Positions 43,940 through 52,342 of a stretch of 64,000 bases of DNA are shown here, piece by piece. The DNA comes from Marinomonas atlantica. GTDB lineage: Bacteria; Pseudomonadota; Gammaproteobacteria; Pseudomonadales; Marinomonadaceae. The stretch spans positions 1-64,000 of the forward strand of contig NZ_LTAW01000008.1 of NCBI RefSeq assembly GCF_001639725.1. The letters run 5' to 3'. Every line of letters starts with the position of its first letter. The first letter of the stretch is position 1. The notes under the pieces are model-generated. The model saw nothing but the letters and a program-made list of their open reading frames with translations. It was not told where the DNA came from and did not search any database. The position numbers and the translations under genes were made by a program.

Positions 43940-46102
43940 TTATTTTAAACGTTTTAAAGCAATGCGTTTACGCTTTACGTCTACTTCCATCACCTCCACT
44001 TTCACAACCTCACCGATTCGTACTTCGTCACGAGGGTCTTTGACGAAGCGATCTGCCAGTTGCGAAATATGAATCAGGCCATCTTGGTGAACCCCTAAAT
44101 CCACAAAAGCACCGAATGCTGCAACATTGGTCACAACGCCTTCAAGGGTCATGCCTTCTTGCAGATCTTCGATCTTGTTAACCGCTTCATCAAAGCTTGC
44201 ATACTGAAACTCAGGACGAGGGTCGCGACCAGGTTTGGCAAGTTCTTGCAAAATGTCTTGGAAAGTATACTGGCCTTGTTCCGCAGCCGCAGGCGCCGCC
44301 TGTAAATGCGCTATGCCCTCTGGATTACCAACCAAAGCGTTAACCTCTAAATTAATGGAACGAGCAAGGCTCTTTATAAGACTATAGGATTCTGGGTGAA
44401 CCGCAGATGCATCGAGAGGCTCCTTGCCTCCTTGAATACGCAGAAAGCCTGCGCATTGCTCGAACGCTTTATCGCCTATGCCTTTGACCTTTTTTAACTG
44501 CATACGACTGCTAAAGCCACCAACTTGCTCACGAAACTCAACAATATTTTGCGCCATACGTTGTGTTAAGCCCGATACATACGTGAGCAATGATACCGAC
44601 GCTAGGTTTAAATCCACACCTACTGCGTTTACGCAATCCTCTACTACGACACTTAATGCATCACCCAGTCGGTTGGCTTTTACATCGTGCTGGTATTGAC
44701 CAACACCTATCGCTTGAGGGTCAATTTTGACCAATTCAGCAAGCGGATCTTGGAAACGTCGTGCAATAGAAATTGCACCTCGAATCGTGACATCTAATTC
44801 GGGAAATTCGTCGATAGCAACTGGCGATGCCGAATAAACGGAAGCACCTGCTTCTGACACAATAACGCAGCGGCAGCTTAACGACCTCTGCTGAATCATA
44901 TCTTCCGCCAAGGCTTGTGTTTCACGAGATGCCGTGCCGTTACCGATGACCAGCCATTCGATCTGATGAGTTTGAATAATCTGCGCAAGCTTTGACTGTG
45001 CTTCGGTTGCTTTATTTTGAGGTGCATGTGGATACACCACACCGTATTCTAATAACTGACCATATTCGTCAACCGCAACCCACTTCACACCATTTCGAAA
45101 CCCTGGATCTAATGCGAGTGTTCGTTTTGCTCCGGCTGGTGCAGCCATTAGTAAATCTTTTAAATTATTTTGAAATACTTCAATCGCACCTGCCTCAGCT
45201 AACTCTTTTAACTCAGAAAGTAAGTCTGATTCCAGTTTAGGTTGTATTTTTTCATGCCATGATTTTTCTAACCATGCTAACTTCTCTTTACTCGGTGTTC
45301 GCTCTTTCAGATCAGGAAACCCTAGAGGAATCATATTAACTGTATTATTTAAGGAGTAAGGCAATGCCTCTCCAGATTCAATTGATAGCTTTAATATGCT
45401 TTCTTTTTTTCCACGAAATAACGCCAACAGTCGATGGGGCGGACATTTTTTAAGCGCTTCTTGGTAATCAAAGTAGTCGCGAAACTTTTCTCCTACTTCT
45501 TTTTTTCCACGCATCACTTTACTGACTAATACGCCTTCTTTCTGAAGAAATAATTTACCGCTCTGCAGGGTATGAATATTCTGAGATAACTTTTCAATTA
45601 TAATATCAGAGGCACCTTTTTCTGCATCGGCTAACGAAATTGATTGCTTAAAATGCGCCTTATTTTTCTCATAGTGCTGTTGAACTGACGCTTTGCCATC
45701 ACGCCACAATGCAATAGAAAATGACAGCAAGCCTAGCTCAATGGCACTGTCAGCTTTGGTTTTACGTGTTTTTTTAAAAGGTGTGTAAATATCTTCTAAC
45801 ACGGTTTTACTATCAGCGCTTTCAACTGCACTAAAAACCGATGCAGGAATATCAGGCAACTCTTTCAATAACTCTATAATCGCAGCACGGCGTTTTTCTA
45901 ATTCTACTAAGTACTGCCATCGCCCATGAAACTCGCGTAATACCTCATCCGACATAGCACCGGTAACCTCTTTTCGGTAACGGGCGATAAACGGCACTGT
46001 TGCACCATCTTCAAACAGCGCAATGATATTTTTCACAGTCTTTTGTGGCGTCGAATATTCTTTTTCTAAAGTAGTTAACAAAGTATTAATCAGTGTCGTC
46101 AT
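43940..46102 (-). CDS. tex: Tex/YhgF RNA-binding transcription accessory protein
   Basis: The 720-residue protein has the Tex layout: an N-terminal helical region (TVPFIARYRKEVTGAMSDEVLREF), a YqgF/RNase H-like domain (~320-450; TLALDPGFRNGVKWVAVD, WLVIGNGTASRET), helix-hairpin-helix motifs (FSSRMQLKKVKGIGDKAFEQCAGFLRI) and a C-terminal S1 domain (~645-716; LEGVVTNVAAFGAFVDLGVHQDGLIHISQLADRFV). It is somewhat shorter than E. coli YhgF (773) because it stops right after the S1 domain. Tex binds nucleic acid and affects transcription in several bacteria. Confidence 0.95.
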   Translation of the reverse strand: MTTLINTLLTTLEKEYSTPQKTVKNIIALFEDGATVPFIARYRKEVTGAMSDEVLREFHGRWQYLVELEKRRAAIIELLKELPDIPASVFSAVESADSKTVLEDIYTPFKKTRKTKADSAIELGLLSFSIALWRDGKASVQQHYEKNKAHFKQSISLADAEKGASDIIIEKLSQNIHTLQSGKLFLQKEGVLVSKVMRGKKEVGEKFRDYFDYQEALKKCPPHRLLALFRGKKESILKLSIESGEALPYSLNNTVNMIPLGFPDLKERTPSKEKLAWLEKSWHEKIQPKLESDLLSELKELAEAGAIEVFQNNLKDLLMAAPAGAKRTLALDPGFRNGVKWVAVDEYGQLLEYGVVYPHAPQNKATEAQSKLAQIIQTHQIEWLVIGNGTASRETQALAEDMIQQRSLSCRCVIVSEAGASVYSASPVAIDEFPELDVTIRGAISIARRFQDPLAELVKIDPQAIGVGQYQHDVKANRLGDALSVVVEDCVNAVGVDLNLASVSLLTYVSGLTQRMAQNIVEFREQVGGFSSRMQLKKVKGIGDKAFEQCAGFLRIQGGKEPLDASAVHPESYSLIKSLARSINLEVNALVGNPEGIAHLQAAPAAAEQGQYTFQDILQELAKPGRDPRPEFQYASFDEAVNKIEDLQEGMTLEGVVTNVAAFGAFVDLGVHQDGLIHISQLADRFVKDPRDEVRIGEVVKVEVMEVDVKRKRIALKRLK

Positions 46103-46332
46103 ATTATTTACTTAAAAATGAAGAGAGTGAGCGTATTAAGGAATTTTTTATTAAACTAGTTGGTCAGCATTGATACTAACACTCAATTTGATGCTATTAT
46201 TAGCAATGATAAATGTATTGTGAGTTGGATTTAAGCTTACCCGTTTACATAACCAAAGAAAAACACAGTTTTGGATGGATTTCTGTTCTGTGTTCGCGTT
46301 GATTAATGCGTTTCAGATAATTAGGGGAAACC

Positions 46333-46731
46333 ATGAGTTTATTAGCAGAGCTAGCTGGAAACAAAGCCAAAGCACGCGCAGCGGCAAAAGAATTAACCAT
46401 TCCACAATTAGAGAACCTTATTGAAGGGTTCCATAACGCATTGGTTAAAATGCAAGAAGACGAGCAAGCACGCCAGGCAGAAGTTGAAGAAAAATCTCGC
46501 CAAGCGGCCGACATCGCTAAGCTTATTGAAGCAAGCGGCCTAACGCTTGAAGAAATCGCAGCATTAAGCGGCGCTCGCAGCAACCCAACCAAAGGCAAAA
46601 CAGTAAAACCTAAATACCGTATTGATTGGAATGGTGAAACTGTAGAGTGGAGTGGCCGTGGCCGCACACCAAAAGCATTCCAAGAGTATTTGGATGCTGG
46701 CAATTCTCGTGAGTCTGCAGAAATCAAATAA
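46333..46731 (+). CDS. H-NS-family nucleoid protein
   Basis: The 132-residue protein has an N-terminal helical and coiled-coil oligomerisation part (~20-75; LENLIEGFHNALVKMQEDEQARQAEVEEKS) and a C-terminal DNA-binding domain (KYRIDWNGETVEWSGRGRTPKAFQEYLDAG), where GRGRTP is the AT-minor-groove binding loop. Such proteins silence AT-rich, often horizontally acquired DNA and could affect the surface and Tad regions of this genome. The ribosome binding site is a weak GGGG 9 bases before ATG. It is followed by a strong terminator. Confidence 0.9.
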   Translation: MSLLAELAGNKAKARAAAKELTIPQLENLIEGFHNALVKMQEDEQARQAEVEEKSRQAADIAKLIEASGLTLEEIAALSGARSNPTKGKTVKPKYRIDWNGETVEWSGRGRTPKAFQEYLDAGNSRESAEIK

Positions 46732-46748
46732 TGCTGCTACAGCTGATT

Positions 46749-46776
46749 AAAAAACCGACGCTAGCGTCGGTTTTTT
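46749..46776. terminator. Terminator between H-NS gene and trmB
   Basis: A perfect palindrome CCGACGCT/AGCGTCGG flanked by A6 and T6 functions for both converging genes. Confidence 0.88.
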
Positions 46777-46804
46777 AATGTTTATATAGAACAGTTTAGA
46801 CACA

Positions 46805-47518
46805 TTAATCAGTGATTTTAGTATAAATCAAATCCCATACACCATGCCCTAAACGCTCACCTCGTTGCTCAAATTTCGTCAATGGACGCCATTCAGGACG
46901 TGGGTGATATTGGTTTTTACCGGCTGCGTTTTCATAGTTCTTTTGCTCTTCCATCACTTCCAGCATATGTTCAGCGTAAGCTTCCCAGTCTGTCGCCATA
47001 TGAAAAGCACCACCTACTTTCAACACATTGGCAACTTGCTGTGCAAACAATGGCTGTACGATACGGCGTTTGTTGTGTTTCTTTTTGTGCCAAGGATCAG
47101 GAAAGAATAACTGGAAAGCCGCGGCTTGGCCTTGTGGTAAGCAATCTGCCATTACTTCAATAGCATCGTGACAGTACACTCGAATGTTATTTACACCCGC
47201 TTCTGCTGCAAGCATCATCAACTTTGCCACCCCTGGTGGGTGTACTTCGATACCAATAAAATCTTTTTCAGGTGCGTTTTTGGCCATTTCAACCAGTGAT
47301 GCACCCATACCAAAACCTACTTCAAGCACGACGTCGGATGTACGACCGAATACTTCCTCGTAAGCAATACGACCATTGGCAACATCCAAACCATAGACTT
47401 CCCAGTTGGCGTCATAGGCTTTCTGTTGGCCATCTGTCATACGACCGCCGCGTACAACAAAACTGCGTATTCTGCGTTGTTTTACTTCTGTATCTGTTGG
47501 GTTTTGTTCGTCTTGCAT
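46805..47518 (-). CDS. trmB: tRNA (guanine-N7-)-methyltransferase
   Basis: The 237-residue SAM-dependent enzyme forms m7G46 in tRNA. SAM motif I is VLEVGFGMGASLVEMAKN, followed by FIGIEVHPPGVAKLM, and the family signature is FQLFFPDPWHKKKHNKRRIVQP. The basic N-terminus (RRIRSFVVRGGRMTDGQQ) is also conserved. The gene is ~60 bases after the DUF423 gene on the same strand. Confidence 0.96.
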   Translation of the reverse strand: MQDEQNPTDTEVKQRRIRSFVVRGGRMTDGQQKAYDANWEVYGLDVANGRIAYEEVFGRTSDVVLEVGFGMGASLVEMAKNAPEKDFIGIEVHPPGVAKLMMLAAEAGVNNIRVYCHDAIEVMADCLPQGQAAAFQLFFPDPWHKKKHNKRRIVQPLFAQQVANVLKVGGAFHMATDWEAYAEHMLEVMEEQKNYENAAGKNQYHPRPEWRPLTKFEQRGERLGHGVWDLIYTKITD

Positions 47519-47582
47519 GGAGTTGCCAATCTCAAATTCTAAATTAGGCGCGTATGGTACTAAAATCGAATAAAAATGTCTG

Positions 47583-47978
47583 TTAATTCACCACATTCTT
47601 ATGTGGCTTTAAGAAACCGATAAGCAATACTAACCAACCGCTTAAGTAAAGCACGCCACCAACCGGTGTGATCGCACCCAGCACACTTATATCCGTCAGC
47701 GTCATAACGAAGAGAGAGCCTGAAAACAATAGATTACCAAGCGTAAAAAGTTTCACAGACCATAGAAATCGGGCACTTACGGTAATCAATACAACCGCTA
47801 AAATCCCACCTAAACTGTGGTACATCATATATTGGCTAGCGGTATGCCACCAAGCTAGGCTCTGCTCGGCAACAACCTGCTTTAAGCCGTGAGCACCAAA
47901 AGCTCCAGCAGCAACAGAAACAAGAGCTTGAAACGCTGCAATCGCCCCCCAACGCTGCTGAACACTAGAAAGTTGCAT
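47583..47978 (-). CDS. DUF423 family membrane protein (YgdD-like)
   Basis: The 131-residue protein has four predicted membrane helices and the DUF423 pattern: VSVAAGAFGAHGLKQ near the N-terminus, TASQYMMYHSLGGILAV, GNLLFSGSLFVMTLTD and PVGGVLYLSGWLVLLIGFL. The family is widespread with no established function. It lies upstream of trmB and downstream of the WD40-like lipoprotein on the same strand, with short gaps. Confidence 0.9.
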   Translation of the reverse strand: MQLSSVQQRWGAIAAFQALVSVAAGAFGAHGLKQVVAEQSLAWWHTASQYMMYHSLGGILAVVLITVSARFLWSVKLFTLGNLLFSGSLFVMTLTDISVLGAITPVGGVLYLSGWLVLLIGFLKPHKNVVN

Positions 47979-48014
47979 GATTTACCTTATTGCTAGACCC
48001 AATGAACGTCAGCG

Positions 48015-49001
48015 TCATTGAAAAACATTCAAATAACCGTTGCTGCCAATAGCGTAGTAGGTATTACCTGCACCAAACGCTAATGCAATAACTGCGGCTC
48101 CCGTTGGACGTAATGTATCTTTTAAATGCATATCCCAAGACTGTGTCACTTCTCCAGACATTACATTAACTAGGTTGACACGCCGGTTTTGTTGCCCCAA
48201 TAGCAAATTACGGTTGTTGTTTGAAAATACCGCTTGGCTAACAGTGACATTACGTGACTGCAGTGCACCTGTGTTTATTTGACTGACCTCTGCACCAGTC
48301 AATGTTGACCATATTTTAGCATTGCCTAGCTGTGCAGCGGCGAATACATAAGCACCATCTTTAGAAAGCTTGACTGTCGATACATTGTTGTCTAACGTCC
48401 AACGCTGTTTAACTTCACCGGTTGTTAGATCCCACAAAATCACTTGGTAAAGATCATCGCCTGTAACGCCATATCGACCATCAGGTGTAACATCAACAGA
48501 ACGCACAACAGCGTTTGTACGAAGAGTATGTCGAATACCGCCATTTTTGACATCAAAATAACGGGCCGTTTGATCATCCATACCCACTAACGCATAATCA
48601 CCGTTACGCGTAAGCTTTAGCGCTTTTACATCACCTGGCGTATTCCAAAAGCCTAATGACTGACCTGTCACTGCATTCCATAACACCATCGTACGAGCAC
48701 CACCCGTAGCAGCAAAATCGCCACTCGGGTCGATGTCTACACTGATTAACGGCGTCGCTTCACCAGCGGCATGGTTCCAATTATAAACTCGTTGAGATGG
48801 GTTGTTTTCCCAATAACTGCCCCCGTGCTGAATTGAGCCAATCAAAGACGCATCGCCATTGTCACTGAGTGCAGCAGAATACAACCCTTGTGCAGCCATA
48901 GAACTGGTTGTCACAGGATCTTCTGCTGAACATGCCCCCAGCAGGGCTAATGTAGCACCTGCTAACGCAATGTGCTTAAGCGCTTTCGCTGTGCGCCTCA
49001 T
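48015..49001 (-). CDS. WD40-like repeat lipoprotein
   Basis: The 328-residue lipoprotein has a basic signal peptide and lipobox LLGAC (Cys about residue 24 from the ATG at 49001). About five to six beta-propeller blades are seen (PSGDFAATGGARTMVLWNAVTG, RNGDYALVGMDDQTARYFDV, PDGRYGVTGDDLYQVILWDLTTG, KDGAYVFAAAQLGNAKIWST). It is probably an outer-membrane-anchored or periplasmic scaffold. The frame opens further upstream (TTG at 49034, ATG at 49028); the ATG at 49001 gives a normal signal peptide length. Its start overlaps the rsd stop by about 26 bases. Function unknown. Confidence 0.82.
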   Translation of the reverse strand: MRRTAKALKHIALAGATLALLGACSAEDPVTTSSMAAQGLYSAALSDNGDASLIGSIQHGGSYWENNPSQRVYNWNHAAGEATPLISVDIDPSGDFAATGGARTMVLWNAVTGQSLGFWNTPGDVKALKLTRNGDYALVGMDDQTARYFDVKNGGIRHTLRTNAVVRSVDVTPDGRYGVTGDDLYQVILWDLTTGEVKQRWTLDNNVSTVKLSKDGAYVFAAAQLGNAKIWSTLTGAEVSQINTGALQSRNVTVSQAVFSNNNRNLLLGQQNRRVNLVNVMSGEVTQSWDMHLKDTLRPTGAAVIALAFGAGNTYYAIGSNGYLNVFQ

Positions 49002-49443
49002 GCAATTCTTCAATGAGTTGATCCTCATAGGCAAATCGTTCGTCCATTAATAAACCCAGCGTTTGTAAGGCAAAAGGTAAATCGACTAACTGACTGTTAC
49101 AATGTTCTTTGGTGTCAAACTTGTCATTAAACTCTAAGACGATAGAGGTATTCGTAGACAGCTCTGGCATTATTTTATGCAAGCATTCTAACGCTGTCTC
49201 ATCATGAAATTCTTTCGCTTCAAGCGCTAGTTGTTCATATACTTCAAAGTGACCTGTTGACACATAATCTACAAGCAGTTCACAAAACGCCAAGACTTTT
49301 GGCGTATCCGTTGGTGTGTACTCACCGATATTTCGAAGACCAACATAAGACTCAACCAAGACCTTACGACTTTTCAACCAACGATCGATGATCTCATGTA
49401 CGCCACCCCATCGCTCTTGCGCAGTTCTGCAACGTTCTAACAT
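48976..49443 (-). CDS. rsd: Rsd/AlgQ family anti-sigma-70 regulator
   Basis: The 155-residue helical protein begins MLERCRTAQERWGGVHEIIDRWLKSRK, the signature of Rsd/AlgQ, and continues with FCELLVDYVSTGHFEVYEQL. Rsd binds sigma-70 in stationary phase; the Pseudomonas homologue AlgQ affects alginate and siderophore genes. A GGGAGG site is 8 bases upstream. In pseudomonads algQ is also found near a dsbB-type gene, as here (dsbB lies upstream on the same strand). Confidence 0.93.
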   Translation of the reverse strand: MLERCRTAQERWGGVHEIIDRWLKSRKVLVESYVGLRNIGEYTPTDTPKVLAFCELLVDYVSTGHFEVYEQLALEAKEFHDETALECLHKIMPELSTNTSIVLEFNDKFDTKEHCNSQLVDLPFALQTLGLLMDERFAYEDQLIEELHEAHSESA

Positions 49444-49624
49444 GACTTGCCTCCCAACTACGTTCTTATTTTGATGGCTTCGACAGCCTTATCCAAGCCT
49501 GCCGTTACGATCCTTCATATTTCAGGTTTTAGCATATTCTGATCTCAAAGCCCCTGCAAGACACAGGCAACAGGCTTTTGTTAACAACTGCTACGTTTGT
49601 GTAACCAACTTCATATATGACATT

Positions 49625-50116
49625 TTATTTTGCTTTGATAGCAATCCATAAATTTATCAACGCCATAGTGGCAAACGCAACCAACGTCCATCCTGGAATA
49701 CTCAGTCCCAAAAATGTCCACATCACATCGCCACACTCTCCTGTTCCCATAATCATGGCTTGCATAATTTCTTGCCACGGGAAGACTTCAAACATATAGC
49801 TCAGACCAGGCAAACAAGCTGGTAGCTCATCCATGGGTAAGCTCTGAAGATATAAATGACGTATAGCAAGACCTGCCCCCAACAAAGACAGTATCACAAT
49901 AGGCCACGCTAACTTTCGCTGCCATGAGGCGTTATGACCCAATGCGGAAATCAGCGCAAACACACCAATCATAAAAAACGCAATGCGTTGCAGCATACAT
50001 AATGGGCAAGGTTCTAAGCCCATTTGGTACTCCATGTAAAACGCCGTTCCCAATAAAGCAAACGACACCAATGCGACCAAACCGTGAAAACGACGAGCGG
50101 ACAACAGCGTAAACAT
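49625..50116 (-). CDS. dsbB: DsbB disulfide bond formation protein
   Basis: The 163-residue inner-membrane protein has four helices, the periplasmic redox pair CPLC (~residues 36-39; GLEPCPLCMLQRIAFF) and a second pair in the LPACLPGL...GTGECG loop. It re-oxidises DsbA and passes electrons to quinones. A DsbA is encoded in this window at 62404. AGGA precedes the ATG. The 180-base gap to rsd holds nothing obvious. Confidence 0.94.
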   Translation of the reverse strand: MFTLLSARRFHGLVALVSFALLGTAFYMEYQMGLEPCPLCMLQRIAFFMIGVFALISALGHNASWQRKLAWPIVILSLLGAGLAIRHLYLQSLPMDELPACLPGLSYMFEVFPWQEIMQAMIMGTGECGDVMWTFLGLSIPGWTLVAFATMALINLWIAIKAK

Positions 50117-50261
50117 ATAAGAAAGATCCTTTTATCGATAGATAACAGTGAACATTGAAAAACTAGACAGTAAAATAAGCATAAAGTGCAACGAACCACT
50201 GCCATCTGTTCATATTGAAGGGTAGTATAACGAGTAATGCCGTGAATTCGAGAGAGGAACT

Positions 50262-50687
50262 ATGAAGCACATCACGCTGCTAGGAACAAAGCACCTATTA
50301 ATCGCGATAACTTGCGTATTGGGCTTTTTGGCCACACCTGCGTTTGCTGAGGACGAAGCTGCGGCTGTTACACCAAGTTATATCGAGCTAACACCTGATT
50401 TTATTGTGAACTACAACGCTTCAGGCTCGCGTTTGCATTACATAAAAACCAAAATCAGCTTACGTACCGACAGCAACCGTGAAGGTGTGATTTTAGCTAA
50501 TATGCCATTGATTCGTGATTCATTGGTGATGTTTTTAAGTTCTCGTAATTCTGAGCAAGTCACTGGTGCCATTGCCCGAGAGCAAACTCGCGAAGAAGCC
50601 AAAGTTGCGATTAATGAAACGCTGAAAGAAGAAACGGGGGCAGAACCCGTTATGGACGTCCTATTTTTTAGTTTCGTGACGCAATAA
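50262..50687 (+). CDS. FliL-like protein with a cleavable signal peptide
   Basis: The 141-residue protein has a C-terminal FliL-type domain: YIELTPDFIVNYNASGSRLHYIKTKISLRT, then NMPLIRDSLVMFLSSRN, and a final VLFFSFVTQ strand. Unlike true FliL, which has a membrane anchor and sits in flagellar operons, this protein has a signal peptide ending ATPAFA and is alone, far from any flagellar gene. FliL is related to stomatin/SPFH-like rings around the stator. The role of such stand-alone paralogues is unclear. GAGAGGAAC precedes the ATG. Confidence 0.85.
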   Translation: MKHITLLGTKHLLIAITCVLGFLATPAFAEDEAAAVTPSYIELTPDFIVNYNASGSRLHYIKTKISLRTDSNREGVILANMPLIRDSLVMFLSSRNSEQVTGAIAREQTREEAKVAINETLKEETGAEPVMDVLFFSFVTQ

Positions 50688-50708
50688 AAACATCTGTTAC
50701 CTCACATT

Positions 50709-50744
50709 AAAAAGCCACGACTATATAAATAGCCGTGGCTTTTT
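50709..50744. terminator. Bidirectional terminator between FliL-like gene and yggX
   Basis: AAAAGCCACG/CGTGGCTTTT 10-bp stem with an AT-rich loop and A/T tracts on both sides; the flanking genes converge. Confidence 0.88.
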
Positions 50745-50773
50745 CAATCTTGCATTAGAACAGGCGGGGAATC

Positions 50774-51058
50774 CTACAACTCTTGAATCTCACCAGGATC
50801 AACGTAACCTTGTAGTCGGTCTGTCTCTTCATTACTGAAGAACTTATCCATCTGATCCAGCAAGTACTTACGTGTATCAGGCTGCATCAAATTAAGGTGT
50901 TTTTCATTGATAATCATTGTTTGTAATGATTGCCACTCAAGCCATGCTTGCTTAGAGACATTTTCAAGCACGTCTTGCCCTTTAGCGCCGGGTAGTGGTG
51001 CACGCTCTAAACCCTCTAATTCTTTTTGATACTTTTTACAAAAAACGGTATTCGCCAT
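50774..51058 (-). CDS. yggX: YggX, Fe(II)-trafficking / oxidative damage protection protein
   Basis: The 94-residue protein matches the YggX family over its full length: ANTVFCKKYQKELEGLERAPLPG with the single conserved Cys, WLEWQSLQTMIINEKHLNL, and RKYLLDQMDKFFSNEE. It protects Fe-S clusters against oxidation. The ATG at 51058 follows GAGAG; an in-frame TTG two codons earlier is unlikely. In many gammaproteobacteria yggX directly follows mutY. Here a chrA gene lies between them. Confidence 0.94.
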   Translation of the reverse strand: MANTVFCKKYQKELEGLERAPLPGAKGQDVLENVSKQAWLEWQSLQTMIINEKHLNLMQPDTRKYLLDQMDKFFSNEETDRLQGYVDPGEIQEL

Positions 51059-51139
51059 AATCAACTCTCAATCTTTATTCGCTGTGTGCCAAACTGTCTA
51101 CCAGTAATAATGGCGCTAACTTCGTCAGTTTCAAGTCAC

Positions 51140-52300
51140 CTAGAATAAAGCACTGACCATGCCACCCACAACAAACGCACTAACCAATTGCCAAATTGCA
51201 GGTTTACGCGCTCTTAGCCACAGCAAAGCCAATAGAACAACCATTACCTGCCAAACGTTTGACACACTGCTTGGAATGATTGGAAATATCAACGTGGCTA
51301 ACAACAATCCGACTACGGCCGCATTGATGGCGATTACTGCGCCCTGCACTTGCGGTTTATGCGACACGTATTGCCAACACTTTTGGCCAACCAGCATCAG
51401 CATTAAACCGGGTAAAAAGACCCCCACGGTCGCCAACAGTGCCCAAGCAATCATGGCACCCTCTGGGGCTATTACGGCACCTAAATAAGTGGCCAGAGTA
51501 AACATAGGCCCTGGTACTGCCTGCGCAGCGGCATACCCTGTCAGTAAATGCTCAGTAGAAATAAAGCCAGCCAATTGTTCCGACATAAGGGGTAATACAA
51601 CATGACCACCACCGAATACCAAACTGCCAGCTTGAAACAGCTCAGCAAACAATGCCAACCAACCTGTCCCGTGAATAAAACTGGTCAGAACAAACAGCCC
51701 GCAAAATATCGCTAGGGCTATATAAGCAACGCGCGAAGAAATATGTGTTTTGATCTGGATTGGCTTGCTGTCCGTAAACCAGTACGCTCCTATGATGCCT
51801 GCTAAAAGCACAAGCAGTAAGCTGCTTAAAGCAAAAGGCCACAATAGAATAAAAACAGCGCCAAGCAAGGCGACCAGACGGGTGCTATTCGTTTTGCAAA
51901 AGGTGCTGGCCATACCCCAAATCGCATCGATCACCACCACGACGGCCATCAGCTTTAGTGCGCCCAATACCCCAAGAAAAACAGCGCTGTTCGCAAACTG
52001 CATCCCCAAAGCTGCAAACGCAGTTATAAGCACAACAGACGGAAGCGTAAAACCCAAAAATGCGGCGATAGCGCCCAGTAATCCACCACGATGATAACCA
52101 ACAGAAAAACCAACTTGACTCGATCCAGGCCCTGGCATGATTTGGCTCAATGCCACCCATTGACCGTACTCTTCTTCCGTTGCCCAGCCTAAGCGTTCAA
52201 CAAACTCTTTACGAAAATAGCCTATATGTGCTGCTGGGCCACCAAAGCTAGTACACCCCAAGAGTAGGAACTTCCAAAAAATCGAGAAAAACATAAGCAC
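51140..52300 (-). CDS. chrA: ChrA-family chromate transporter
   Basis: The 386-residue polytopic protein has two homologous CHR halves: the N-terminal motif LLGCTSFGGPAAHIGYFRKEFVER...QIMPGPGSSQVGFSVGY and its C-terminal counterpart SLVFGGGHVVLPLMSEQL...AQAVPGPMFTLATYLG. Such long-chain CHR proteins export chromate or perform related anion transport. No chrB regulator is present. It sits between mutY and yggX on the same strand with small gaps, so it may be transcribed with them. Confidence 0.92.
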   Translation of the reverse strand: MLMFFSIFWKFLLLGCTSFGGPAAHIGYFRKEFVERLGWATEEEYGQWVALSQIMPGPGSSQVGFSVGYHRGGLLGAIAAFLGFTLPSVVLITAFAALGMQFANSAVFLGVLGALKLMAVVVVIDAIWGMASTFCKTNSTRLVALLGAVFILLWPFALSSLLLVLLAGIIGAYWFTDSKPIQIKTHISSRVAYIALAIFCGLFVLTSFIHGTGWLALFAELFQAGSLVFGGGHVVLPLMSEQLAGFISTEHLLTGYAAAQAVPGPMFTLATYLGAVIAPEGAMIAWALLATVGVFLPGLMLMLVGQKCWQYVSHKPQVQGAVIAINAAVVGLLLATLIFPIIPSSVSNVWQVMVVLLALLWLRARKPAIWQLVSAFVVGGMVSALF

Positions 52301-52342
52301 TTTGCCCCTATTAAAACGTGTTCTACCTCTCGGATGATGACG

